Source: Gnetum montanum
Taxonomy: Eukaryota; Streptophyta; Gnetopsida; Gnetales; Gnetaceae
Reading direction: 5' to 3'
Assembly: GCA_015680685.1 (NCBI GenBank)
Contig: MNCI01003613.1
Location: 720,605 to 784,604, forward strand
DNA length: 64,000 nt
Positions within the stretch are counted from its first letter, which is position 1. Each line of letters starts with the position of its first letter. Positions 1 through 12,253 of this stretch are shown piece after piece. The position numbers and the translations under genes were made by a program. The notes under the pieces were generated by a model. It made no database searches. It had not been told where the DNA came from and saw nothing but the letters and a program-made list of their open reading frames with translations.

Positions 1-751
1 GAGGGCTAAGCTGGAAAAACGAATCCGCGGCGCCCTGAACGGTCTTGTCGATCAGACAGGGACTTACGGGTCAGTAAAAGCGGTGACGATATGGATTTTT
101 GCGTGACGTGATTTGTTGCGAGAGATCGTAAAATGGGGAGACAGCGACGTGGATGGATCGTTATGAAGATAACGCTAAAATTCCGGAAAGATGCTAATCG
201 GGAGAGAAAAACGTATACTTTGCAAAGATCAAAGATCTATGTTTCAATGCTGGATCAGATATATGCTTCCGTGTACATCACATTACAACGGGAGAAAAGC
301 CCCGACAACTGGATAAAAAATGAGCACAAAACAACAAGAAAACTGTATGGACAAAAATCTGATCTACCTTGTAGACCCAAAGCTTAGGTGCAGGAATGGT
401 CAAGCTCTGAAGTCCGTCGATCTTTTGAACAACAGAACCTGCTAACTAGGCGAGACGACTCTGCAATTCCCGTTCTGCTTCTTTGCTTCAGGTAGATCTG
501 TTGTTAGGACTCAGGCGTGCTGGGTTCTGTTTCTGCTAACGGATTGTGTTTGCAGCGATTACCAAAAGGTTGCTCTTGTTTCTCTGTTCAAGGAAATGAA
601 TGTTCCCTTGCTCAGAAAATGCTCTTGTCCTCTTGATCTGCTGTCAACAAAAAGCGATAAGTGCTCTGGTGCTCTGGTTCGTCAACTTGCCAACTTGCTG
701 CTTCTCTTTTTAAAATCCTCCCCTCTCCCTTTGTGTATTTGTTAGGCGAGG

Positions 752-759
752 TATTTATA
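752..759 (-). promoter_or_regulatory. LTR TATA box
   Basis: TATAAATA on the minus strand, between the hairpin-rich U3 and the R/U5 part. The same sequence stands at the equivalent place in the old LTR (36711-36718). It is the likely core promoter for the minus-strand element transcript. Confidence 0.6.
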
Positions 760-1007
760 GGCCGCGACATGCGCAACCCTGATGACGTGGGCCCGAATGC
801 CGCGGATCCTGTTGGCGCGATTCTTTTAAGTCAAACTGTGACTATGCACAACACGCTCATTGAACTGCGACTACGCACAACGTGCTCGTTTGCGTGCGGT
901 GCGTGTAAAGAACAGACCCATGGGCGTGTCTCGGCTGTGTTTACGCTCATTCCCTTTGTGTTGCGTGTATGAACGCACTGACATAACAATGATGAGTTCA
1001 AAATCGT

Positions 1008-1232
1008 TTTACGCTCATCACGCAGCTGTGCGTGGTGAAGCGTAAATGTGTCGTACGCTCACTACGCGGCCGCGCGTGGTGAAGTGTAAATGTAACATAC
1101 GCTCACTACGCAGCCGTGCGTGGTGAAGCGTAAACCAAGTCTTAACTTACGTTCATCACACAACTGCGCGTGATAAAGCGTAAATAATGCATAACTTACG
1201 CTTACCACGCAGCAGCGCGTGGTGGAGCGTAA
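1008..1232. repeat. Array of five imperfect palindromes (hairpins)
   Basis: Five units of about 35 bases start near 1011, 1055, 1099, 1149 and 1198. Each has a left arm close to TACGCTCATCACGC, a 5-6 base centre and a right arm close to GCGTGGTGAAGCGTA, so each could fold into a hairpin. Spacer sequence between units varies while the arms are kept, which suggests the palindrome is the conserved part. It lies in the U3 of the young LTR, upstream of the TATA box. Confidence 0.8.
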
Positions 1233-1380
1233 GGAGCGTGCAACTTTGAATCATGACCCACGCACTGGTACGCACCGCTGCGTAACGAGCGTATAGGCCA
1301 CTTATGCTATGCACCGCAAGAAAAAAGTGCCAACTCGTCGTACCTTTCTGGATTTTGCCTTCAATTTCTATGGGGCTTAT

Positions 1381-1640
1381 TACGCTCATCACGCTGCCGT
1401 GCGTGATAGAGCGTAAACTTGTCCTTGAACAAATTCGCCTTTAGCTGTCTCGGAGCCTATTACGCTCATCACGCTGCCGTGCNTAGCCAAATTCGCCTTT
1501 AGCTGTCTCGGAGCCTATTACGCTCATCACGCTGCCATGCGTGATAGAGCGTAAACTTGTCCTTAGCCAAATTCGCCTTTAATTGTCTTAGAGCCTATTA
1601 CGCTCATCACGCTGCCGTGCGTGATAGAGCGTAAACTTGT
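1381..1640. repeat. 80-bp tandem repeat, each unit with one palindrome
   Basis: Units start at 1381, 1461, 1519 and 1599. The period is 80 bases except for the second, which is shortened to 58 around an N at 1483, probably a join in the assembly. Each unit carries ACGCTCATCACGC and GCGTGATAGAGCGT arms around CTGCC, followed by a spacer beginning AAACTTGTCCTTAGCC. This is the outer part of the U3. Confidence 0.85.
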
Positions 1641-1721
1641 CCTTAGCCAAATTTGAGGCGCGTTCTTGCTCAAATTACGAATCTTCGCCTGAGGCCAACC
1701 CGTAATTTTCACGGTGTTTCA

Positions 1722-2400
1722 TCCTCTACTTCACCTTGTCATTATCACCTCTCCTACGGGATCACCACCTCATGTTCCTCACATTTCTTCTTGCTCTCAA
1801 CATTCTCATCCTTCACCTTCTTCTACATCACCACTAGTAGTATTGGAAGGTTTGGCACCACAGTACCAACCAATAAACATTACTTGTGCTACTACTATCA
1901 ACAACACTGGGAATCCCCCACATCGTCAGAAGCATCATTTCTTTAGACATAGCTATAGAAAGAAGTAGCACAACTCTAGAACCACTACATCCTTCAACTT
2001 AGCACAAGCCCAACACAGTGATGCACCTTCCTCTTTAAACTCAATGCCTCCTATTACCTTACCCAGGCCACCAATTAACACTCTAATAACTATGCAGCCC
2101 AATGAATCTAAAAATGTAGGAAGGCATATCGATCCTTGCATACCATCATATGGTCATAGGTTCCATAGTAGGTCAACTTCTTATCACATGGCCACATCTT
2201 ATAATCTACCCCACTATGCCTACTTTGATTAAGTGTGGACCCAAATTTGGGTACATTCCTTCCACCACAACAAGAGACACCTAGTGGTTTGGATATGATC
2301 AAACCCCAATATTTCCAACATGCATGGATCCAAACCTTCAATTTATTAATTTTTTCCATGATCAATGGTTTTGTCATGAGGGATAGTCCCCATTCTAACA
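1722..2400 (+). pseudogene. gag C-terminal relic, B-type element
   Basis: This stretch is collinear with 22980-23670 in the B-type element. Both carry a Ser/Pro/His/Tyr-rich reading (for example SPTSSEASFL near 1925) and end with a segment reading about FHDQ...SHGG before a stop (near 2350-2400 here, 23620-23660 there). Many stops and indels are present. It is the low-complexity tail of a gypsy gag polyprotein, cut on its left by the young LTR insertion at 1721. The family assignment rests on the paralogue, where the gag core is visible. Confidence 0.55.
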
Positions 2401-4387
2401 AGTAGAATTAGTAAATGTTCTTACTTTTCTTTAGTCTTATAATTTTTTGTTTTCTAGTTCCTCATTTTCCAATTTTTCATTTTATCTTTTTGTGGATGAT
2501 CTCATCTATGAATAAAATACTCATGTAACCTATCGTTTGAGGTGTTGTTCTATGCTATCGAGCCACAAGGCTCTAATTATTTGGACAATGAGCCCACAAC
2601 ATCCACCCATCCATTCTATTTATAAGAGGTTCTACTCTGGGTATGCTGATATTTTTGTTATCATTAAAACTTAAAGTAACTATGTACTCATTATGCCTAG
2701 AGTGAAGAGTGACAAACTAAGAGGGAATGTCAAGGGTGTGACATCAAGGGGATTTGTGGATTCTTTTTTGTGACATTTGTATGTGCTATCATGCAGCTTG
2801 GTTGCACTAAGATCCTTGTAGATCTAATGAAAAATGGGAGTAAGAGTTGTGATGTGGCACTCAATAAAAAAACTCAATGTTATTCTGAGGAGTCCCATTG
2901 GAAAGACATGCAACCATGCTTGAAGGTTGGTGGCTTCCCTAGATCACCTTTGGGGAAGGAAAAAGTGCCAAAGTGGCTAGAAGAAGAAAAAGAAAAGAAA
3001 GAAGAAAAATAGAAAAGAAAAGATCAAGAAAAATGTGCTATAGTCAAATTCAAATTTCTCCTCCCTTGCAAAATGTCAAGTGATCATACATCTTGCTGTG
3101 GTGATGCTCTTATGGTTGTCTATCATTAGGATGAAGTAATGCGATGTCACTGATCAAAGGAATGGACTTGATTTTGATCTTGGAGTGATAGGCTAATGGT
3201 ACCTTAATCATGCACAACACTCAGGATTGATTGTGCCTAGGGTAAATTACCTCATGTCTCGATCTTTGCAATCCCTTCTATGATTTCTATCATCTCACTA
3301 TCCAAGTATTTCTAACTCGTGTCTTGTGTGGCATAGAATTCATACCACATCACAGTGGTATTTAACATGTGTGTGTTTTGTTGCATAGGTGTGGATTGAA
3401 TTTAACCCTTTTAGTGCCTATAGACATTTTTAGGTGTGGTTACAAAAGGGCATGATAGGTTGGAACCTGCTATGGGGAGGATCCACTTGCGTGAATTTTG
3501 TAATTTGTACTTGTTATACACCAACACATCATCTTATACCCTCTGAGTACTGCATTGCTAAATATATTCTTTCCTTTATTATTCTTTCAACCAAATGTTC
3601 CTTTGCACCACTACATGTCCCTTTTCCTCACCCTATTCAAGAACTTCATTGTATAATTCCACTTCATTACTTCATTACACTTTTGGTGCCCTAATGACCA
3701 CTTAACATTACCCCAGATCTTTCAAATCTAACTCAAGTCCTTCATTTTGGCTATGAAAACTAAAAAATTCATCAATTTTACTAAGTATCCTATTCTAGAT
3801 AGGACATGATATCAAGTACTTGGTATTGGGTCCAATGCAATATTGCGTCAACAAAACCTATATATATGGGGCCCCCATGCATGTAGAAGTCATTTTCAAC
3901 TACTGATGTGAGGGGAGTTGTTGCCATTTTCTTCCATGATTTTCCATGCCTTGTGAGCCTAACATTCAACTATCAATATCTCACTCGTTAACACTCTAAT
4001 TTTCCTTCCGATTGAACCTATTGAAACCCAAAGTGTTTAACTCAGTTGTGGGGGAGGGGTATGGTAGAATTTGCACATAACTTTTTCAAAATTTTCTATC
4101 GCCCAAAGGATATGATAAGGGTAAGTCCTATTGGGAAATTTTAAAAACTCATGCTAAAATAATTGTCTTCCTTCACCCAAATCATTTAAGTTATTATTGA
4201 AGTCACCTAGGTAAATTAGGCCCAACATTAAAAATTTTAGGGGAATTTCCTTGAAATTTTTTTTTCTAACTTTGAAATCACATTAAGTAATTAAATATAA
4301 AAATTCATTAAAGATAATGAGTAAGGTATAGGATAATCAAACTTTGTTAAATAACCTTACTAAAAATTGATCCTAATGTGACTATAG
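2401..4387 (+). other. B-type spacer between gag and accessory gene
   Basis: No coding region is visible. The stretch is collinear with 23670-25726, for example AAGGGTGTGACATCAAGGGG near 2730 against the similar segment near 24030. It ends with an internal promoter-like segment (see 3859-3867) and the leader of the accessory gene. Short ORFs here are not supported by the paralogue. Confidence 0.5.
3859..3867 (+). promoter_or_regulatory. Internal TATA box before the accessory gene
   Basis: TATATATAT follows a block with the motif ACTTGGTATTGGG (near 3815). The paralogous copy has three or four copies of the same motif and TATAAATA at 25165. The position about 520 bases before the accessory ATG is the same in both copies. 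The shared layout suggests that the accessory gene is transcribed from its own promoter. Confidence 0.45.
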
Positions 4388-5330
4388 ATGGCCCCTAAAC
4401 AAGGACAATAGGGAGGACCTTCTTAAGGTGCATCCAGATGTCCAAGGAGAGGTAGAGGCCAAGGACGTCCCGTAGAACATGCAGAATAGGAGGTAAAATC
4501 GTTTAATATCCATCAAGAAATCCCTATTACTTCACAATTTGGTCAAGTAGAAGGTGGAGAAGGTAGGGCACCTAAACAAGGACAAAATCTCACGTTGTCC
4601 CTAGAATGCATTCAAGACATTTGGAAAAGGTCCATGTTCACTACAGTAATCGTAGAACTTAATTTTGGACCTTTTACCAAATTTTCCCCTAAGCTAGTCA
4701 AAGATGAACTCAAAGGATCTCCACTATTTCCTATCCTCTCAGAAAGTGAAGAATTTTATTTGGGGAAAAATTATCAATTTTGGCATAATAAAGGGGAAGG
4801 AACCATTGTTGACATTGGTTGAATTTTAGTTGATTTCTCCACAAAGGCCATTGCAGAAGTTTTGAATCTTCTGAATATAGGATCAAAAGTTGCTCATCTA
4901 TCCACTCACTTCGATGCTGATGCATGAAAAGTATGGATAAATAGGGTGTATGGAAAATAAGACAAAACATATGGAGAATTAGTACCTATCACATCTTTCC
5001 AATGAAGGGGCTAAATAGGACATCTACCTATGTGGCTTGAGGAAGTGCAATCTTGATGGGAAAGGTTGATGCCAATTTTCCCCTTTTGTACCTAACAGAA
5101 ATATTGAGGTAATTCGAAGAATGTAAGATAGGAAATTTTGCATTGCCCTTTCCATGCCTAATCAAAAAGTTGTTCCAACGTGCTGTAATTTTGGGGTACA
5201 CTAATGATGTCCTCAGAAAGGCTCAAAATGCTTCATACACTGAATTACTAAATCTACTAGCACCAAGAAAAGATGTTGGTGAGACACTAGAGCCTAAACA
5301 AGAGTAGACGGTTGGGCCCACTGCACCTCA
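4388..5330 (+). pseudogene. B-type accessory gene relic, N-terminal half
   Basis: The reading starts MAPKQGQ at 4388, right after TATAG, which could be a splice acceptor. The longest open piece (4595-4822) contains NFGPFTKFSPKLVKDELKG and NYQFWHNKGEGTIVDIG. Later pieces read TKAIAEVLNL, YGELVPITSF and YTELLNLLAPRK. The same string of segments recurs at 25727-26026 plus 38005-38640. I recognise no enzyme. The layout is loosely reminiscent of plant-transposon accessory domains found beside gag-pol, and the later part shows weak similarity to exon 4 of the antisense gene at 58809-62881. Stops and frameshifts make it non-coding now. Confidence 0.5.
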
Positions 5331-5399
5331 AACAGTAGGGCCTAGCCAACTTCTAGACATGAGGCTCAGTCAACAACAAGAAGCGGGGCCCAGCATGTA

Positions 5400-6850
5400 G
5401 TTGGATAGGGGATAAACACTAAAAGCCAAAAGTAACCTTCAGAATGACACTCTAAACTCCACACTTGTTTAAAGTTTCTAGTAGGCCTTAAATGCAAAAT
5501 AACTAAGAAAAAATTAGATAAACCCTACTCCCATCTTGGAACTATGCTAGGAATGACTCCAACTATGTTGGTCAATGTAACTCTAGCATAGTTGGATGAG
5601 GGTTAACCATCACATGCCCAAAATGACCTTTTGATCAACACATCTTGGCCTTTCTGAGATCTCTAATAACCTTGAAATGTCAAACATTAGAAACAAAGTT
5701 AGCTGGAACATATATAAACCTTCAAACTCTACTAGGGAAGCCTTGGACTATCTTGGCTAGCATAGTCCCTTTGTGAAAATCCCTAAGTAAGACATAAACA
5801 AGTTGAATTGACTTCTTGGTACATCATCTCAACCTCAAAACTCTTGTAGAGAATTCAAAGACCACTAAATCCTTTAAACTAAATCAAAAATCATCAAAAC
5901 TCATCCTATGCCCCTCAACTACACTAGGACTATGCTAGCCAATGTAGTCCAAGGATGTATGATCAATTCAAAACTAAAACAACCATCAAAACTAACAATT
6001 TTAAGTCCAAACCATAGCCATGAATACCAATGATCCAAGAACCTAAGAACCTAGTCGATCGATCATAAAATTTTACCAAAAATTTAAGATTTAGTTTAGA
6101 CTATGCTAAAGTAGGCATGGACTACACTGGCTAGCATAGTTATAGCATAGTCATGATTCTAGGTTGGTTTGACTAGTACTGTGACACTCCGAATAGTCCA
6201 AAACCTTACTTGAAAACCATGAATTTTGTTTGACCTTACGTAGCTACAACTTCACCTCATTTTAATCTTGGAAATACCATATCTTTTCCATTTATTCTAA
6301 GGCCATGCTCAACTATGTTGACCAATGTAGTCAAGTGGGATATGACCTTAGAAATCACTTTCAATCATTTGTTATGATTTTTGGATAATTGGTCAACAAC
6401 CCCAATGCCCTTGTGCTACCCTTGGAAGTTGATGAGGCATAAATTCCAATCCTAAGACCCCACAAACATCTTCTTCCCATGAATCTACACTAGAACTATG
6501 CTAGCAAGCATAGTCCTAGCATAGTCACTAGTTGTTGACATAATTTGAAATTTTTGGATAGTCAAAATGATGTCAAGGTTCATTGATCTTCAATCCAATC
6601 CACTACACTAGCCATGAAAACCATCAGGAACCCAAAAATGATCATAAAAAACCTAGGAAATCACCTGTTAACACTGACTATGATGTAGCTTGTCTCAACT
6701 ATGCTAGCCAGTGTAGTCCTAGCTAGTTCTAGCATAGTCGCAAGGAAAGGTTTCATTTTCACCTTAAAACACCCTTAAAATGACCTTGTCCTATGCCTAA
6801 ACTCTTCCATCAACCTTGTAGACCTCCACTATGGTCCACTAAGACCTAAA
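5400..6850. repeat. GCATAGTC / GACTATGC rich diverged repeat region
   Basis: There are many scattered copies of ACTATGCTAGC, AGCATAGTCC and their variants with GTGTAGTC or ACACTAG. The alternation of CA and TG at the same place suggests an ancestral GCGTAGTC decayed at its CpG. The motif is the one that forms hairpin arms in the A-type LTRs at 27200-27760 and 37080-37950. The stretch may be an old LTR or its neighbour, but no ends could be placed. No gene is seen. Confidence 0.45.
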
Positions 6851-6899
6851 ACTGGGAAAATTTAATTCTAACTAATTAATATTAACCATATTTTTCTCA

Positions 6900-7640
6900 C
6901 ATTTCCCATACTAAGTTATTAGGCTTTGCTCCATGGTGTTTTGACTTGTTTAGACCTTGTTATGTGTTATTAACATTCATTGCCTTGTGATGACATTTGG
7001 CTTCATTTTTGGTCATTGGAGTATCATTTGGCCTTGTCCCACAAAATGTTTATATTAATTGGCATCATTTGACCTTGGAAAACTTGAGTTAATGATAATT
7101 TACATCATTGGGCATCACTATAACCTTGTTTGACCATTAATAGCATCATTTGATGGGGCTCAATCATTATTTAAGCATCATTGAGTTACCATTTGAATCT
7201 AGTTGTTCATCATTCAGTGTCTATTCCATGAATGTTAGCCTTTATCTTACCCTATTTACCGTGTCCTCTCTTTTATGATCTTTTTTGACCATGTGTTAGC
7301 CCTATCCAATGTCATTTGATGATACTTGACTAGCATTGGATCCTCCTTTGGTCCTATTAGAACATCATTTGGGTTCATTTATTTGACTATCATTTTCTAT
7401 CTACTTGCCCTTACTTCATGCTCTTTATCCTTTGATGTAATTATCCATTGTAAATCCCCTTCTATGACCTCTATTGACCATGTTTTTCTCTTAAAAAACA
7501 TTGTTGAATGGGCGTGTGATCATCATTTGGCTCCATTATACCATCATGTGGCCTTCATTTGACCTCATTTGACCTTCACTTTGTCCCATTTGTTTTGCCT
7601 ACCTCTTGTAACCTTAATGGCCTTGTTTAAATAATTCTTG
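6900..7640. repeat. Degenerate CATTTGACCTT repeat
   Basis: CATTTGACC, CATTTGGCC and CATTATTGGCAT variants recur every 15-40 bases. The pattern is a decayed minisatellite. It lies directly before the RT part of the old Tat-type pol. The same relative place in the younger elements holds the TAGTTTAAGGCC minisatellite, so it could be the old counterpart (inference). The short ORF in it is repeat-derived. Confidence 0.45.
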
Positions 7641-7740
7641 ACCATTGATGCAATATTTTTTGGTTTATCCATGCATTATTACTAAAGTATTCTACAATAT
7701 TTTGGTAGTATTTACTCATTTTATTACCTAGGTGCTACTT

Positions 7741-9390
7741 AATGTGCTTATGCTTGATATCTAGGATTGGAGTACAGACACTTGGAAGAAAATTAGTTTT
7801 CCTTTAAGCCTAAGTAGATCTGATAGTTATGTTGAGTAATTTATTGATCTTCATCACCTAGATCTAGAGGTTGATGATCTTGTCAATTAGATAGCCTTTA
7901 TACAAAAACCTCTAGAATGGTCTGAAAACCTAGTCAAGATCCTTGAACTTGAGGATGACAACATCACCAAAGACTCTCTAGTTGAGGTTCCTATTACAAC
8001 ACTTAGTGGTGAGGAGAAAACACTAAAATTATTCCTCACTGGAATCTTATTAGGCTCAAGACATCACCAAGGTCCTCCAATACCAAATTAAGGTCTTTTC
8101 TTGGTCATATGAAGATATGATAACTCTTGACCCATGCCTAGTGCAACATAACATCATACTCAATCCTAGTATGAAACTAGTTAAATAAAAAGTCCATTAG
8201 ATTAGACCAGATTTGGCCATGGTAGTTCATGATGAAATTATTCAAGCTATACTTACGCACAAGGGGTGTCCAACATAGTGGTAGTCCATAAGAAAAATAG
8301 GAGTATACACATCTATATCAATTTCTAAGACTTGAATAAGGCAATCATCAAGGATGATTTCCCTTTGCCTAGTATTGATTAACTTATCGATACTATGGCT
8401 AGAAATGCCTTATTATCCTTCATGGATGGATTCTTGGGATATATATAAGTTAGGATTAATTGAGAGTATCAACTCTGCATAATCTTTATGACCCATTGAA
8501 ATACCTTTTGTTACATCATTATATCCTTTAGCCTAAAGAATGTAGGAGCAAACTAACAAAGAGTGATGATGTATATCTTTAGAGATTATATGCTAGGATT
8601 GCTCAATGACTACGTGGATAATATAAACATTAAGTTCAAAGTGGCTAACAACAACATGCATGAACTTGACCTTGTGTTTAAAAGTATGAGCTTAGGCTTA
8701 ACCCCAAGAAATCTGCCTTTGAAAAAAAAACCAATAATATGCTTGGCTTTCTAGTATTTGAAGTAGGAATACATGTCAATCTTGCTAAGGTTAAGACTAT
8801 ATCCAACCTAGTAGTGTCAAGTAATCTTAAGGAGCTTAGAGGATTGCAAGGTAGATTACAATTTATCTGTTAATTCATCACTAGGCTTGTAGATAAGTTA
8901 TAGCCCATGCAACACTTGGTTAAGAAAGGAGTTTACTATGAGTGGATGGCTCAATGGAAAGAAGCCTTTGAAAACCTTAAGTAGGAGTTGTCACAACTAC
9001 CTATGGTCTATTCCCCATAAAAGGATAATCCTTTTTACATCTACCTTACTACATTCAATACATCCATTGCCTCTCTACTTTGTCAGAAAAGGGATGACAA
9101 GGTAGAAATGCTTTTATACTACTTAATCCATGCATTGATTACCTATGACACCTAATAAACTGAAGTGGAGAAGTACTCTCTAGCCCTAGTTGTCTCATTG
9201 AAGAAGTGGAGACACTACCTCTTTAGGAGCCAAGTCAATGTCATCTGCAAGGAAAACTTACTTAAAGCCATCATGACTAATATTTATGAAAGTAGCTGTG
9301 TAGCCTGTTGGAAAGCCATAACAATGGAGTTTGACCTACATTACATCTCCAAATCCTCCACAAAATGTCAAGCCATATTAGCATAACTTA
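7741..9390 (+). pseudogene. Tat-type Ty3/gypsy pol relic: pre-RT, RT, RNase H
   Basis: In shifting frames the translation follows the minus-strand pol at 56780-58322 domain by domain. The pre-RT linker is near 7770-8230 and the RT palm reads FLDGF near 8423. The RT catalytic box is YVDN (NDYVDNINIKFK at 8611-8640) where YVDD is expected. LKELRGLQGRLQFI lies near 8830. RNase H reads FYIYLTT near 9035 and EVEKYSLALVVSLKKWRHYL at 9162. Many stops and frameshifts show that it is long dead. The protease that should stand upstream was not found; repeats and a B-type fragment lie there instead. Confidence 0.8.
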
Positions 9391-9398
9391 CCATTTCC

Positions 9399-9860
9399 TT
9401 GATAAAAGACCATACATCCATTGACCTCAAGTTCCTTGATGAGCATGTCAACATCGTTAGTAAAGTACTCAAGGGCTATGAGGCAATTATGCCCTTTGAA
9501 GAAGCTTCAACTATCCATGGAGCTAGTGTGGCCACCATCATAACATTTCCATTTGGTGAAGTCCAACCCTTCACCTACCATTTTGAATTCCCATGTACCA
9601 ACAACATGGCAGAGTATGAAGGATTGATTAGGAGGATGATGGTATCTCGTGACCTAGGAATCAAACACCTAATGATTAAAGGTGATTCACAACTTGTGGT
9701 TAATCACATAACTAAGGTTTACACATGTAAAGCCAAACATTTGCAACCTTACCTAGGTAAGAAATTGATGTAACAATTTATAGATGTTGGTATCCAACAT
9801 GTACCCCGCACCGAGAACACATTAGCTAATGTCATTGCAACCTTAGCTCTCAGTATAATG
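9399..9860 (+). pseudogene. Second (archaeal-type) RNase H relic of Tat pol
   Basis: An open stretch of 124 codons reads PFEEASTIHGASVATII, then CTNNMAEYEGLIRRMMVS and IKGDSQLVVNHI, and then IQHVPRTENTLANVIA in the next frame. The order of acidic residues (E/D, E, D) and the NNMAEYE and GDSQLVV signatures are those of the extra RNase H carried by plant Tat-lineage Ty3/gypsy elements after their ordinary RNase H. In the first motif FDEAS has become FEEAS. The domain helps place the whole pol in Tat. Confidence 0.8.
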
Positions 9861-9959
9861 CCTGATGTGTTTCACAAGCTACCTTCAATGACCATGAACT
9901 ATGTTATTCCCATCACATAGCATAGTGAGGACAACTTCATAGCCTATATCAATACCACT

Positions 9960-11192
9960 CCTCAAAAGGAGTGGTATGACAATATCAAGTTTTACTTTAT
10001 GCATGGTGAATCTCCACAAGGCTTGCCTACTTCTCAAAATAATGTTATACCTAAAATATCAAAAAATTATGTCATTGTAGGTAATAACACATTATGTCAA
10101 TGTTCCTATGATGCCATATTTTTAGTGTGCTTAGGCAAAATGAAAGGCCACATAGTCCTTGAGCAAGTTCATGAAGGCATATGTGGGGAACATATATGAC
10201 CTTGAGCCATAGTTGCTAAAATTAGATTACTAGGCTATTATTAGCCCTATATGGAAAGCAACTACTTGTAGAAGGTTAAAACATGTCACTCCTATTAATG
10301 GCATGGCAACCTGATACATGTGCCACCAACTGAGATAACTTTGTTATTTCAATGGTGGGATTAGACATCATTGAACATATAAAACTTAAGTCTTCTGTAG
10401 GATATAGCTTTATCATCATTACAACTGAATACTTGACAAAGTGCTTTGAATCTATTTCCCTAAGGAAGACAACATCTCAAAAAATATATAGATTTATACT
10501 AGACAATATAGTATCCTATTTCAACATACCCTTAACCATAGTCATAGATAATGGACCATAATTTAGTAGCCAAGAAATGAAAACCTTTTGTCAAGACAAC
10601 CATGAAGCATTTCTTTTCATCACTGTACTACCCTAAAGTCAATGGACAAGCTAAAGCTAGCAAAAATGCCATCATAAACTTGCTATAAAGGATTATGAAT
10701 AATAGTAGACACAAGTGGCACAAGAGGCTTATCCACACATTTTGGGCCTATTGAATTATCTATTGAACCACAACTAGTGTAATCCAATACAACTTGGTCT
10801 ATGGTTCTAAATATTTTTTTCTCTTGAATTTTAGGTTCCATCATTGAGATGACTCTATTAGACTTCATCAACAATAAATAGAATAAGGAGCTATCTACCA
10901 TTAACCTAGATTCAATGGGAGAGCGATGAGTACAAACACTTGATTGCATCAAGTGATACTAGAAGAGGTAGAAGCAACAACACCATCATGACCTAACCAA
11001 ATGAAAGATCAAGAAGGGAGACCTAGTCCTCAAGGATTTTTGTGAGCATGTGGAAAAGTTCTCAATTAACTAGGAGGGGCCTTTCTTAATCAGCAAGGCC
11101 TATGACAATGGAGCCTTCAGAATACAAGACATTTATGGAAATGAGTTGGCCAATCTAGTCAACCATTCCTATCTAAAGTTGTACTACATCTA
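9960..11192 (+). pseudogene. Integrase relic of the same Tat pol
   Basis: The N-terminal zinc-binding part shows QVHEGICGEH near 10165. The core shows GLDIIEHI (first Asp) at 10357, VIDNGP (second Asp) at 10543 and NGQAKAS near 10640, where the catalytic Glu has become Lys. The C-terminal tail reads GPFLISKAYDNGAF near 11075 and ends LKLYYI at 11192, a normal end for this type of pol. Stops and frameshifts are scattered through it. Confidence 0.75.
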
Positions 11193-12240
11193 ATGCAAGT
11201 CTTTCTATAGGTACAAATAATAAGTTGACATCAACAACATTATGACTAATGACAAGTGAGCATACACAACCTTTCTCTCTCTCTCTCTATGTAGCATAGT
11301 AAAAGTATTATAAAGCTTTGTAACAATAATTACCTATGGTGACCTAGTTTGTTGATCATCTCATGTGAACATATGCATGACCATATAATAACATGTTTTA
11401 TTTGTATTTTTTTCTTGTTCTCTTAAAGTTGTGCTTGTAAGGTGAAGCTTGAGGTCATCACAAAGGTGCAACTTATTATAATAGCAAGTTGCCATGCAAT
11501 CTTGATGCATAAGATTTGGTTAGCTTTTCTTGTCATGCTAAGAGTGCTTATTCCACATCACTTCCATTATTCCCCCTTTGATCTACCATCTCATAGAATA
11601 ATGTTAACCTTCCTTGTATTGAACAATAATGTTGACCTATGCTCAATACTCATGCATTATGGTCATTTGACATCTCCTTAATCATGTTCCACCAAGTTCA
11701 TTGGATGTAACATATCTCATTCAATGAGAAAACCAAATTAGACCTAGCCTTGGCAATGAAACCTAAGGAAAGTTTTTTCCTAAAAAAATAAGAAATGGGG
11801 AAGCAAATTATCAAGAAGCTAAAAGCTAGTTAAGCCCAAAAAGACAAATCAACAGCTCCAAACATGCAAAGGGAGTATCCTAATGGCCCTAGAAACCTTG
11901 GAGTGGAGTGTGGTTCCTTAAGAATACTACTAAACAACCAACAATTGGAAGCACAAAGCATGAAGAACCTATCAACTAGCACCAGTATGTCATTGCTATG
12001 ATATAAGGATGTTTTCAACATTGGGAATTCATTGTTAACCCATGTGACCACTCCTTTATGATCAAATATAGCCTTTAACCTATATCACCTCACTATAATC
12101 CTTTCTCATCATCACAAGCACTCTTTAGGATGGTTTGACACTACTAAATCAAGCACAAAGAGGGAACATTGATGATGAACTTGTGAGTGTATTTCATATT
12201 CTCTATTGATGTCTCTCATGTTAGTCCTCAAAACATCAAC
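11193..12240 (+). other. Non-coding 3' region of the old Tat element
   Basis: This lies between the pol stop and the polypurine tract. A short TC microsatellite is at 11273-11289. The short ORFs on both strands show no similarity that I can recognise. Long pol-to-LTR regions are usual for Tat elements. Confidence 0.5.
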
Positions 12241-12253
12241 AAAAAGGGACCAA
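12241..12253 (+). other. Polypurine tract
   Basis: AAAAAGGGACCAA stands directly before TGAAACACCACC, the 3' LTR start. The same tract, AATAAAGAGGGACCAA, precedes the 3' LTR of the A-type element on the minus strand (27790-27805 reversed). This fixes the orientation of both elements. Confidence 0.75.

Larger units (their letters stand above)
1..1721 (-). mobile_element. Young A-type LTR, 3' end cut by window start
   Basis: Read on the minus strand, the LTR begins at 1721 with TGAAACACCGTGAAAATT. This matches the terminus of the older A-type LTRs at 37999 and 27789 (TGAAACACCACAAAATTT). Positions 40-130 align with about 36085-36190 of the old LTR, so roughly 90 bases of the LTR lie outside the window. 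It has a U3 full of hairpins (1008-1640), a TATA box (752-759) and then R/U5. CpG is abundant, unlike the DNA that follows. The flank at 1722 is gag relic with no polypurine tract, so this is the 5' LTR of a minus-strand element lying to the left, or a solo LTR. Confidence 0.75.

Noticed and set aside
133-387. 84-codon ORF at the window start
   Set aside because: It lies in the R/U5 part of an LTR, on the strand opposite to the element, with no similarity or conserved counterpart in the older LTRs.
1008-1640. CRISPR-like array of regularly spaced palindromic repeats
   Set aside because: The repeats have eukaryotic LTR context, spacers are themselves repeated or very short, and no cas genes exist. 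They are LTR hairpin repeats.
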